This document shows positions 1 through 10,869 of a stretch of 64,000 bases of DNA, one piece after another (position 1 is the first letter of the stretch; every line of letters begins with the position of its first letter). A model generated the notes under the pieces. It made no database searches. It had not been told where the DNA came from and saw only the letters and a list, made by a program, of their open reading frames with translations. Location: the NCBI GenBank assembly GCA_000727475.1, contig KL647324.1:793289-857288 (forward strand), read 5' to 3'. The translations under genes and the position numbers were made by a program. This DNA comes from Sarcocystis neurona (Eukaryota; Apicomplexa; Conoidasida; Eucoccidiorida; Sarcocystidae).

Positions 1-630
1 GACGCGGGTGTCTGAGAGGTATCGTGGGTAGGACGTTTCAGGAGGGGAAAAAAGTACGTGGGTGGCCGTAGAAGCGGATTGTTATGCGTGTGGACAGATG
101 TATATATATGGTATGCCTGAGAATAAGTGAATGTTTGGTGAGTTGCTGCGTTATTTTGTGTTCATCTATCCTTGTGCCGGTGCACGTAGATATGCGTGAT
201 ATATCCCCCAACATTTCTATCTTTCGTATTCTCCATTAGGTGTGTATATATATAAAGGTAATTACATGCGTACCTGCGTACATCAGTACAGGTAACCTGT
301 ATGTGTTTCGTTGTACGGTGTGTCCTTTTGCGTGTATATATATGTATACATACATATATACGTAAAAGGACACACATATTGTGTACGTGGGCACGCGCAT
401 GTACTACGTGTATACATACATCCGCATAATATACCTATGTATGTATACGCGTGTACGTGTACGTGTATCTAGTTTGCCTACGTGTGTGCGTATGTATCCA
501 AGTTTCTATATGGAGACAGGCACAGAGATATATTCATAATATATTTATTCGTACGGATGTGTTTGAGAGATTTGGTGATGGTTCACGGGAGCCTCTGCGT
601 GCTTTTACGACTATTCACGTGTCTGTGCAG
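1..630. repeat. Microsatellite-rich sequence at the window edge
   Basis: This stretch is dominated by TGTATA/TATATG/ACGTGTA low-complexity sequence. No exon can be supported. It ends at a pyrimidine-poor but usable acceptor (gtctgtgcag) at 621-630 that opens the first supported exon, so it is probably intron of the gene that follows. Confidence 0.6.
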
Positions 631-3600
631 GCTTCTGGAGGAGCACCGCAGCGTGGAAGAGAGCCTGCAGCGCATCATCGCAGAAGTTGAAGATCTAAAG
701 GTAGCGCTCCGGTCCTTCGGTTTTTTGTATATGGAGAGCGTCCTTTGTATAGACACGAACAAACGTGCCGACATTTGCTGCGCTGCATATTTACAGCTGT
801 ACATGCCTGGATGGATATGTACCCTTGCATTTGTACCAGCACGTGTGAGAGACTTTGTATTGCCAGAGATTCACTTGCATATTTCAAAGGGTTTGTATAC
901 GTATGTGTACGTCAAGACTTCATGTGTGCAAGAGAGCAGGGATATCTATTTTATATATATTCTCGTGAAAAGGCATGGCCACGTGCGCGTGCAGTTCCAT
1001 TTGTAGTTGTTTGTAAAGGTGCGGATGTATTCGTAACTTTACATTATATATATGTATATGTGTATACATATATGCGTATATATTATGTAAGGATACGGAT
1101 ATGCTTGTATGAGGTCACATATGTATGTCGGTAATTGTGGTGGAATTCTTATATGTCTGTGCTCTCTCTATATACACAAACATACATACATTTGAGGAAA
1201 TATGTATGTAGGGATACGGATAAATTTGCATGAAATCAGATATATATATATATATACGCCTAAGCGGACGGACTCCCGTATTTCTGTAATGACGGTGACG
1301 ATATGTAAGAGTGGAAAGCGGGTGATGTCCGGCTCTCTCTTCACAAATTCGTGTGCGTGTCGACAAATATATATAGACAGATTTGCACGTATGGGATGGG
1401 GAGTCAGACGACTGCAGTGAACATATTCGCGTACTCATTCACTGAGTGTATGCATATATTTATGTGCACGTACGTAGTGTTTATACGTTCAGTCAGTATA
1501 CGTATATATGTACATACATATGTGTACAAAGATGAACGTACATCTGTGGACAGGAAGGAAGTGGCCTCAGCCGTGGTTTCGTGCGACTGGGGAGCACCGG
1601 CGCCGCGTACCGAGCCTCAGGTGGGGGTGATCTTATATAACCAGTACACATATGTAATATGTAAGAAGGAATATACCTCTGCATGTCTAATAATATATAC
1701 CTATATAGAAATGCATATATACGTATACATAGGTTTGTCTGTAAGCAGTAGGTGCGCTAGCGTTAATGTGTGTGTGTACTGGCGTGTACTGGCTATCCAG
1801 CAGTGGCGGCGTGTTCGTCAGACAAGTGTCTGTGCACGTCGCGCTGCAGCTGCGGGTGGCTCCATGCTTTGTGCTGCGACTTAAACGTGCAGGTGCTTCT
1901 ATCTCGAACTGCTGCTGTTGTTTTGAGGGGTGCCCACGCGCGTGCCGCGCCACGCTGCTGCTGGCTGCGTGTATCACAGCTACTGCTGCGGCTAGCGCTC
2001 CTGCAGACCTGCCCCCCTAGATGCCGCTACTGGCGCAGCAGCCGCTTTGTCGACGCTGCTGCCGCCTCTTCGCTCTCGTGCTGTTTGTGGGTGCTGGTAC
2101 TGCTGCGTCTGAACTTTTTTGCAGCTGCCGTTTTGCAGCACTGCTGGGTGCTCGTCTGCGTGTGTCGTTTCTTCGTTCTCTTGGAGCTGCCTCTGTACGC
2201 GGCGCTCCTGTTGCAGCTGCAGCTGCTGCCGTAGCTGCTGTTTAGTGCTGTAAAGCAGTTTTGACCCTGCGCTCCTGTTGTTGCAACTGCTTCTGCTGTT
2301 GGTTTGTTGACGACAGTGATGGGGCGGGTGCCCCGTCAGCTGTCTCGTCTGCATGTGCTGCCGTTTCCTGCTGATGCTGCTATTATTATCCCGCTATTTT
2401 AGACGGCAGCTGGTGTTCACGTTGCTGCTTTTTACTCGGGTGCTGTTTGCGTGTTGCTGCTGGGCTGCTACTCAATGCTACAGCTGCCTCGCGTACTGCT
2501 GCTGCCGCCTCACATACAACTGCTGCTCCTGTGTACTCTTGCTGCTTCCCTCGTATGCGGCTGCTTTCCCGTTATTCAGTGATCCTGCGGCTCCATGTTG
2601 CGGCGACTGTGCTGCTGCTCCTTGTGTGTTCCTGTTGTTACGCAGAGTAGGGAAAGCGCCGACGCGTCGTCAACAGCTTTCCTCGCACACTTCATTGCCG
2701 CAGCTCTGCGCTGTCTTCTTGAAACTGCTGCCAGCGGAGGAACGCGTACGTGAAAAGCACCGCACTGCTGCTGCTGCTGATTTTTTTCGGTTGGTGCTTG
2801 TGCTGCTACTATTGCTGCGGCGTCTTCTCGCGGGTGGGTTGCTGCTGCGGATGCAGCTGCTGCTGCCTCTTGTTACTGCTGCTGCAGCGCTCATCGCTGT
2901 TGCGACGCCGCCGCACTACTACTGGTGCGTGCTGCTGCTGCGCTCTTGTGCCGTTCTGCTACTTCCAGCGCTGCTGCGCGTGATGACTGCGACAGCTCCC
3001 GTGCAACGGCTGTTACTGATGCCGTTGCGTTTCCCCCCGTTGCTACTAGTGAATCTGCCTGCCTGCTAACGCCCTGCTGGCCGCCACTCTACTGACACTG
3101 GAGCTGCCTTCTATGCCACTGTTTCTCTTACTTTCTCGGATATCCTGCTATTCTGTTGTTCCTGTTGTGGCCTTTGCGTTGCTGCTGCGATTAGTGCTGC
3201 GGCTGGCCGGTGGTGTCACACGTGCCTTCCGTTAGTGTGCCCACCCGTCCGCTGCTACTCGTGCGCGTCACGTTCTTTAGCTGCGACGATTTTGCACTGT
3301 TGCTGCAGTTGTCGTAGCGTGTGCTGCTGCTGCTGTCCAGTATTCGTTATCTCTGCTATTGCAACTGCTGCTGCTGCTTCTTTTTCTGTTGCTGCTGTTG
3401 TTGCATCTGCCGTCGTTGTACTGCTGCGTGTCCTGGTGCTGTTCCTGAGCCACCTTTGCTGCTGCCGCGCTGTGGCTGCTGCTGTTGCCCACTCGTATGC
3501 AGTGCTGTTGCTGTTACATCGCATCTCGCGGTGGCGTTGCCACGCTGCTCTCTCTACGGGCCATTGCTGCTGCGCCTGGCGCTACAAGGTTCTCTCGTGC

Positions 3601-6600
3601 CGTTTTGCTGTTGGTTCTTTTGAGCGTGTGTTGCCGCTGCTGTTGGCGTTGGACAGTTGCTGCTGCAACCACATCTCCTTGTGCCAGTGCGACAGAGCGC
3701 GTACGCTGTTCTGGTACGGCTGCTGCTGACCCGTCCCGCCACCTTCATAATGCAGCTTCTTATGTTTGTGCAGTGCTACTGCGGCAGTGTTGTGTCTCGG
3801 TGCTGTTCCTCTACGCATCACTGTGAAAGTCGCCTCGTCGTCGACCTCCTCTTCGTTTTGTCCAGTTGTTGCGTTGTCACCCTTGAGTTCACGGATGTGA
3901 ACTGTGTGTTGTTGTGGCGGCGCTGTGACTGTTGTCGCGGTTTTGTTTCCGTCTGTGCCGTTGTTTCTCGCCGTTGCTGTGGTTGCGTCTTCGTCGTCTT
4001 CTTTGTTAGGTGTTATTACTCTGCTTGTACCGTGCTCTTGCTGGTGTGTCGCTGCTGCTGTTGGTGGTGCATTATAGCTGCTGCTACCTCTTCCTTGCTT
4101 CTCTGCTGCTGCTGCTTTTCCTGTCGTGAGTTGCTGCTGCTACTGCATGAAGGGCTGAGTGTGACTGTGGGTGGTGCTGGTGGTGGTGCTGCTGCTGCTG
4201 CAGTTCGCGATGTGGTGCGCGGGCTTCGCTCCGAGATGGAGGCGCTGCAGATGCCCAGCAGCAGCGACCCGCGGTTGCTGTCCTGTTACGCACGTCTGAA
4301 GAAGTGTGACACAGGATCAGAGACAGCAGCAACAGCAGCCGGGGAGAAGCAGGTGGACGGATCGCCTCGAAAGCAACCGCGTCCGAAGTCACCGCAGCAG
4401 CAGAAGCAGCAGTCACCACTCGGGGACGGTGGCGGTGCACCAGCGCGGCAGCAGAAGTCTTCCAAGCAGCAACAGCAGCAGAGACAGACGGCGAAGGAGA
4501 CGCAGGAGCAACAGCAGCCGCAGGCGACGCTGTCGGAAGATGCAGCCCAGGCACCCGCACCGCAGCAGCGGGGTGGTAAGCAACATCTGCAGCATCGGAT
4601 GCAACCGGAGCAGCAGCAACGGCAGCAGGAAGAGCAACCGAAGCAACCGCAGCAGCAGCAGACGGAGCAGCCGCAGCACCAGACGGATCAACCGTTGCAG
4701 CGACAGGAGGAGGAACAGCAGCAGGAGAAGAAGAAAGAAAAGGAACAGAGTGTGGCAAACGATGAAACCGAGACAGAAGAAGAAAGTAAAGCTTTGCTGC
4801 AGAATGGTCTCCCACCGGACAATCAAGCAACGTCAGTAAGAAGGCGCTATACAACTCCGCACGGCACAAAACTTGATCTTCCCGCCTTTCGCATATCTGG
4901 ACTACCTGAAGCTGCCAGGAGACGCAGTGCCACTGCGCTTGGATCAGGTATATATATATATATGCATATGTATATACATGTGTATATATATATATGTATC
5001 ACCAACGATTATTTAAGCGTAGTGCGTGTATGTATTTATAGTGCGTATGTATGTACACGTACGTAGCGTTTCGCATCTGTGGATCACCCCAAGCTTCCTA
5101 GCGCAGGGCTACTGCTCTTGGGTATATGTATGTATGTACATATGCTCGCAGTGCATGTTGGTATATGTGTATATATGTATATATATGTATAACATCTACA
5201 CACCGTGTGCACGTATGTGTATATATGTACATGCATGCGTGCGTAGGTCGGAATACGTGTGCGTACATCCTCCTATAGCTGTACCTCTACACATGTATAT
5301 GTTTGTACGTTGCGACTGCGTAGACTCCTAGTGGGATTGTTGCAGCTGTTGTTGGTGCAGTTTCTGCTGGCGGCGGGGTTGCTGCTGCTGCTGCTCCCTC
5401 GTACGCCGTTGCTGTCGTGTCCGTTGAAGTTTCTGCTGCAGCTCATGCGCAGCCCATGCGCTGCGGCTGCTGCGCATGCAGTTGCTGTCGCTGTTGCTCC
5501 ATGCGGTGGGGGTCCTTTTTGTCTTCTCTCGTTTCTCGTTCAGGCACCGTTTCGTTAGCAGCGCAGTTTGCTGTTGCTGCTAGAGCACCGGTGCCGCGAG
5601 AGGAGCACACGCCCATGATGCTCCCGGAATTGTCGCAGGAGCAGCAGCAGCAGGAGAATGCCACGGCAATCAAGACTTCCTGCACGTGGCCGCGCCCATC
5701 GTACCCGTGCTTCAGCGGGGGCAAGTCGCTGCCGAAGGTCTATGCAGACATGGCTCAGGAGCCGCAGGACCCGAAGGAGCAGCAGCATCGGCAGCAGGGA
5801 AGGAAGGAACAGCAGGAGCAGCAGAAGCAGGAAACGAAGGAGCAGCAGGAGCAGGACGGGGGGCAGCAGCAGGAGGAGCTCGTGCACGAGGACGAGGCGC
5901 AGCAATCGCGGTCAACGACCCAACATGCATTTGTATTTGGTGCGGAAGGAACGTGGACCGAGGAGCAGGGAACTGACAAGAGAGGAAGCTCCAAAGACGG
6001 CGGCGCGACATTTCCATTTTTGTCTCGCTCAACAGCTCCCTGCTTCTCCGTTACTTCTTCGAACTCAAGCGCAGCCCCGGCGGCGTCTCCCGCGTCTCCC
6101 TCCGTATCTTCTTCTTTCTTTTTACCTCCCCCTGCAGCGCTTCCGGGGAGTGTGGGGCGGAGGGCTTTGTCGCCGCATGCAGCAGCAGCAGCGTGTGCCA
6201 CAGCAGGAGCAGCAAAGAAGAGTGCGTCGCATTGGGCGTGGGGTGCAGCAGGTCGGAGAAGCGCGGCGCTGGAGACGCAACAACTGCAGCAGCAGCTGGC
6301 GCAGCTGCAGCTACAGCTGCAACGCCTGGAGCTGCACCTGCAACAGCAGCAGATGCTTGGCACATTTACGAACGAAGTGTGTGGGGAAGACGGGGATGCG
6401 GAGACGGCAGACTCCGTAGCAGCAACAGCAGCAGAGGAGAGACGGGTACCTGCGGGGTGGCTACGGGTGCCACGCAGAGGAGGGGAACAGCAGCCGCTGA
6501 GGAGGAAACAGCAGCAGGAAATGAACCCGACAGGTATGTCCTCTCTTCTTGCTGCAACAGTGGCTCGCAGGTGTGTAGGCGGGCGATTGAACCCGAGCAG

Positions 6601-8065
6601 CAGCAGCAGCACGTACAGCAGCACAGAGGCTCTCGACGGCAGCAAAGGCGTGCGCAGTCTAGATCTTGACAGTTGCAGCAGCTGCTCGTCTGGTGCTGGC
6701 TTTCTGCGACGACGGAGTCGCGCGAGCAGCGGCAACGAGTGCAGTCCTGCGGAGGTCGGTCGGGCGGCGAAGACGGAGCGACAGCAGGTGGGGAAGCAGC
6801 AGCAGCTGGAGCAGAGCAGCAGGCGAAGCAGTGGGCTGGGAGGTGGCCAGGATTTGGTACAGGAGCAGCATCAGGAAGGGTCGCACAGCAGTTGCACCAG
6901 TGAGCAGCTGCAGCCGAAGGCTCTCAGCGGCTCCAGCAACAACGAGAGACGGGAATCTGTTGGCGGCACCATCCCGTCTGCTTTTCAGCACTTGGCAGAG
7001 CAGCAGAAGCAGCAGCATTATGATCCATACCACCATGACCTGTGGCACCGGCACCACCGTTTGCGAGCCGAGCGGGTGCCCGTGCAGCCGCGGCCGCCGC
7101 AAAGTGGGGAAAAGCAGCAGCAAGAGTCGCCGGCTTGGGGAATGCAGCACCCTCAGTGGCATCGGCAACCGCAGCACGGGCGCTACGGGGATATCAGAGG
7201 GGATGAGAGTGAAGAAGAAGCCTGGCGGTGGGGTTTGATTGAGCCCTCTCCGTCGCGTAAAGGCCTCAGTGGAAGCAGATCGATCAGCGTGCCGTCCCCT
7301 ACTACTATGCATTCGGCTTCACATGCATCTGCAGGAGCGCTAGATACCGGGGGCTTGCTGGCGGTCTGCCGAAGCATCCTGGAGCTCGAACACAAGGAGA
7401 AACAGGAGCAGCGGGAACAGCTGTCCGCAGCGCAGCAGTCAGTCTCTTCGCAGCAGCAGGCGTCTGCAGCGCGACTGCCGCTCTCTTTGCAGCAGCAGCC
7501 CGCCTCCCCTTCGTCCTTTTCGCAGCCGCAGCAGCGGTCTGCGGCGCAGCTGCAGGAGTGTAGGGTGCAAGAGCGTCAGCTGCTGGCGCCGCGGGAGCAG
7601 CAGCTACGGGAACGGCAGCAGGAGACTGAGGAGGCCGAGAAGACACGGGTATTGCAGGAGGTGCTGCAACGGCAGCAGGAGGCGCTGCAGCAGCAGCAGA
7701 TAACCGCGCAGCTGCAGAAGGCACTGCTCCGGCAGCAGGAGGCACTGAAGGCAGCAGGAGCAACAGGAGTTGCAGGAGCCCTGCCAACAGGGACAGAAGG
7801 GGATACTTCCGGTAAAGAGGACGCAGCAGGTTTCCCCGAGGCGGCAGCCGCGGAAATTGTAGCCTTCCATACAAAATCTCGCCAGCAGCAATTGGAAGAG
7901 GTCTGGTTTCGTGTCACGCAGCTCCAGGCGCAGATTCTAGCAAACACAGAAAATCCGCGGCTGCTGCAGCAGTTGATGCTGGCCCCGGCCAACAGTGGCA
8001 CGGCTGCAGCGCGCACCACATTTGATCCAGTACGCGGATACGCCGTGCCTTCGGCGCCGCTGTAG
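631..8065 (+). CDS. Gln-rich low-complexity protein, multi-exon, partial at 5' end
   Basis: I do not recognise this protein. Four exons join in phase: 631-700 (acidic helix with LLEEHRSVEESLQRII), 1554-1620, 4204-4947 and 5544-8065, with GT donors at 701, 1621 and 4948 and AG acceptors before each. The last two exons encode about 1,090 residues rich in Gln, with Ala, Ser and Glu. Predicted coiled-coil stretches include LQQQLAQLQLQLQRLELHL, and the region just before the TAG at 8063 is better conserved-looking (QQLEEVWFRVTQLQAQIL). The repeats look like the homopolymeric amino-acid repeats common in Eimeria proteins. The true start lies upstream of the window or in an unseen exon. A GT at 8032 could splice on to further Gln-rich sequence, so the stop at 8065 may not be final. 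The exon 1554-1620 rests only on phase and splice sites. No catalytic motif is visible. Confidence 0.65.
701..1553 (+). repeat. Intron with TA/TG microsatellites
   Basis: Between the first two supported exons of the Gln-rich gene the sequence is mostly TATATA, TGTATA and TACGTA arrays. No open frame looks coding. Confidence 0.55.
1621..4203 (+). repeat. CTG-rich intron ending at a splice acceptor
   Basis: From about 1890 the plus strand is packed with CTG/TTG/CTT triplets, interrupted every few units, up to the acceptor at 4201-4203, where the tract reads gctgctgctg-cag. Apparent open frames here are Leu/Cys strings produced by the repeat and not credible proteins. The switch from CTG before 4203 to CAG after it coincides with the intron-exon border. 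Confidence 0.6.
4948..5543 (+). other. Intron with TA microsatellites and a short CTG tract
   Basis: The intron starts at a GTATAT donor inside a TA array, continues through TATATG/TGTATA repeats to about 5300, then has a CTG-rich part (about 5335-5480) and a pyrimidine-rich end (cttctctcgtttctcgttcag) at the acceptor 5541-5543. Confidence 0.5.
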
Positions 8066-8610
8066 CCATCCGGCGAAACTCACCTCGCAGCAGCAGCACG
8101 AGCTGCGGGACTGCGCAGGGAGGAGTACCACCAGCAGCAGCAGGAATTGCCACACCAGCGGGTCAGCTCTGGTAGTGGCAGCGTGTTGAGCTCAGCGTCA
8201 GCAATAGCAGCAGCAGGTCCAGCGGCCACAGCAGTGAGGACCGGCAACAGTAGCAGCAGCGCTTGCGGTGGGGGAATTGCAGGTGCTTACACCAATTTTG
8301 CTTGCGCAACTGCAGGAGCGGCGTGTGCGTCCTGCACGTGGTACTCGAGAGCAGCAACAGCAGCAGCCGCGGTGGCGCCGCCTTCCGTGTAGTGAACCCC
8401 ACGCGCGCAGCAGCAGCAGCAACAGCAGTAGTGTGTCTGTCTGTGCTTCTGTTGTTGCACCTGCCGTGGTTCGGCAGCTTCCCCAGCCGCAGCACGAGCA
8501 GCAGGGCGACAGTCGGTCAGCGTATCAGGAGACCGGCGCGCTTTTTCCCAATCGCACCTGAACCAGTGGCTCGTCAGTTCTCACTGCAGTCGCAGCAGAT
8601 GTATGCGATG
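8066..8610 (+). other. CAG-rich sequence, probable further exons of the Gln-rich gene
   Basis: After the stop at 8065 the CAG density on the plus strand stays high. One frame from about 8086 reads Ala/Arg/Gln-rich (LRREEYHQQQQELPHQ). Another from 8284, after an acceptor-like aattgcag, reads through QLQERRVRPARG to a stop at 8561. These could be alternative or additional 3' exons; splice pairing was not settled. Confidence 0.3.
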
Positions 8611-9373
8611 CTGTGGAGCCATAAGATCTTGTATATACATATATATATATGTATCTATGCCTGTGGAGAGGCCAAGACGTACAGGGACGTACCTCTCTCT
8701 CTGCTTGATGTGTGACTGTACACGTTTCTATCCATTTATACATAGGCATATATATATGTACATATATATATATATATGGATAAGCGCGTATACAGGCAGT
8801 GTATCTATGGACGTATCAAGAAAGAGAAAATAACGGCGGGTGTATCAAGAAAGAGCAGATAACCGTTTTACGGGCGTATAATACACGTGTATAGGAGCAG
8901 AAAGATAGACACGCATGTACAGATCTCTGTGACTCGGTCTGTTTTCGATTTTACGCCTACGTTAATATAATTTTGCGTCTGTGGTTGAATGCCAGCAACG
9001 GGGTGTCTTGATCTGTATACAGGTGGCCGGTGTGTGCTGGGGTGTGGATATCCGGTTTGCACATGTGTAGCATTACTATTGATGCGTACATAGCTGCGAG
9101 GACGTCGGGAGCGCTGACGTGCAGAGAGGTATTCGTAAGCGCGTGGCTGGAGTACGCCAGTATATCTCATTATTTGGGGTACTCACATGTATACAAGCAG
9201 CTGTCTAGCGGCGCAACGGCAGACGTGCGCTGCAATGGACTGTGCTGCTGTTCCAGGTGCCGACCACACAGGCGCTGCGGACGCGTGAGGCAGGATGAGG
9301 ACTTTCTGCAGATATACGGGGAGAAATAGGTTCACCTGTGCGTACCGCTGCAAGTGGCTTTATGTATACGCAG
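8611..9373. repeat. Microsatellite region with little coding signal
   Basis: TATATA/TGTATA arrays at about 8630-8660 and 8740-8800 are followed by unique-looking sequence. A short plus-strand open stretch at 9243-9329 has an acceptor-like gttccag before it but ends in a stop. Nothing else can be supported. Confidence 0.4.
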
Positions 9374-9763
9374 AAGGAAAAACTTCCACACTTACATGTC
9401 TCTGTACCGAAGCGTTAAACGTAGTAGGGAGAGGAAGGCGACACGCGGACTTGCTGAAGCAGTGCTTTTACAGAGAGACTGTTTGCCCTTCTGAAAAGCC
9501 GTCTGCTGCACAAACAAGAGCAGGGGCACCATCCCGCTAGATGTGAAAGATGTAGACGCCGAGCTGCCGAATGGGTGAACAGCTGCTGTCGCCCGCTACT
9601 GCTGCTGTGGCGCAGCGCGTGCGTGGTCGCTAAGGAACGCTCTGTGCTGCGGAGCCGAGGTGCTTCCCATGCAGCTATGCGGCAGTGGCGCTCCCCCTCG
9701 CCGGCAGGGGCTGAAGAAGCGCAAACCGGTTTGGCGCAGAGTCACGCCGTGTGCCGGCGCTGA
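9374..9763 (+). pseudogene. Candidate 3' coding segment with a frame switch
   Basis: After an acceptor (tatacgcag, to 9373) one frame reads a basic coding-like segment (HTYMSLYRSVKRSRERK) up to about 9480. A second frame, offset by one base, takes over with equally coding-like sequence (RLFALLKSRLLHKQEQGHH, then a CERCRRR cluster) and runs to a TGA at 9761-9763. No intron fits between them. It may be a frameshifted gene, a base error in the assembly, or two overlapping readings of which only one is real. The product is not recognised. It could be the 3' end of the upstream Gln-rich gene. Confidence 0.3.
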
Positions 9764-10053
9764 ACACACTTGCAAAATGGGAGGACATCTTGCGTGTGAA
9801 GGCTGCGTGGAGGGGCTTTACAACTCTTTCGCGCAACTGGGTTCCGCCGTTGAATGCGTTATATACATTTGTGTGCAAGTATGTGTGCACACAAGTGTGA
9901 GTAGCGGCGCCGTATATGTCCATGTGTACAGAGACACGTATATATATATATATATGTAGATATATAATTACTATGGACGTGTATGTGTTACATGTGTCCC
10001 TATGTATGTATACCTGTGTGTACAGATATATGCATATATGTGTACGTGTATAG
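9764..10053. other. Spacer with TA microsatellite
   Basis: The sequence is unique to about 9860 and then gives way to TGTGTGCA and TATATA arrays (9930-9970, 10020-10045). A minus-strand frame over 9675-9860 is also open, so strand is uncertain for any coding content here. Confidence 0.35.
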
Positions 10054-10246
10054 ACGTGTGCTGTGGGAACCTTGCCGCCGCGCCCGAAGACGTCTTTCCG
10101 CAGGTGTAAGACTCCGTATCGCAGTCGAAGTGCGCACGTACACGTATGTAGACACACGTGGATGTGTTGAAAGCAGATTGACTACCGAAGTTGAGGAGGC
10201 ACCAACCGCACAGGAAAGGAACGCCGGTGCAGTAGATGCGGAGTGA
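10054..10246 (+). CDS. Two small candidate exons ending in a stop
   Basis: Exon 10054-10103 ends in a good donor (CAG then gtgtaag). Exon 10177-10246 follows the acceptor aaagcag. The phase (2) matches across the 73-base gap, and the joined frame ends TTEVEEAPTAQERNAGAVD before a TGA. The pair could be the C-terminus of an unrecognised protein. The intron would be short, and the minus strand is also open, so support is weak. Confidence 0.25.
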
Positions 10247-10869
10247 CAACGGGAATTCAGTGTTCTTTCGCTTCTCCTTGCTGTGGACGTATGCGAGATG
10301 CTCGTGTACATATGTGTGTGTAGATTGTCGTGTACTCTTCTGAGTGCAGCTGTGTACAGATGGTCGTACGTCTGAAAATATTCATCTGTTCGCCGGTGCC
10401 ACTGCTTGCGTCTATGTACTAGAGAAGCGCCTGCACAAGAAACTACGCCCTGGAGAGCTGTACTTCCTCCACCTGTGTAGGGGTGCTTGATCTGTTTTCA
10501 TGTGTGCATATTTATGTATGTGTACTTACATGTATTTACACGCACACACACACACACACATGACGTACAGCCACTGGTGCAGCTGCATGTACATAGAGCC
10601 ATGTCTTGTAGACGTCAAAAAGTCGTGAAGTGGCGTGATTGCTAGTGCTCAAGTAGTTGCTTGTCGTATACGCAGGAAGCGTATTTACGCTTGCCTCTGG
10701 GTGACACGATTAGTCCTCCGTTTTCTCCTGCGAAGGCGCCAGTAGGACAACTCGCTAATACTAACATTCTTGCTTCAGGCAACATTATTAAGGTCTTCAG
10801 CAGCCTGTTGTTGAATTCGAATTTCTCAGGAGTTCGTCTCTGACTAAATTATTTGACGTGTGTTGATAG
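10247..10869. other. Spacer with CA microsatellite and one open stretch
   Basis: A (CA)n run lies at about 10541-10560. After an acceptor-like gtatacgcag, a plus-strand frame 10676-10843 is open and coding-like (PLGDTISPPFSPAKAP) to a TGA. It does not join in phase with the following exon at 10870, which is only 26 bases away, so it was not merged. Confidence 0.3.

Noticed and set aside
2353..3729. Long Leu/Cys-rich plus-strand frames
   Set aside because: Produced by CTG repeats in an intron; no other protein features.
4084..4869. Minus-strand Ala-rich 261-residue frame
   Set aside because: Antisense of the Gln-rich exon 4204-4947; Ala runs follow from GCT on the opposite strand.
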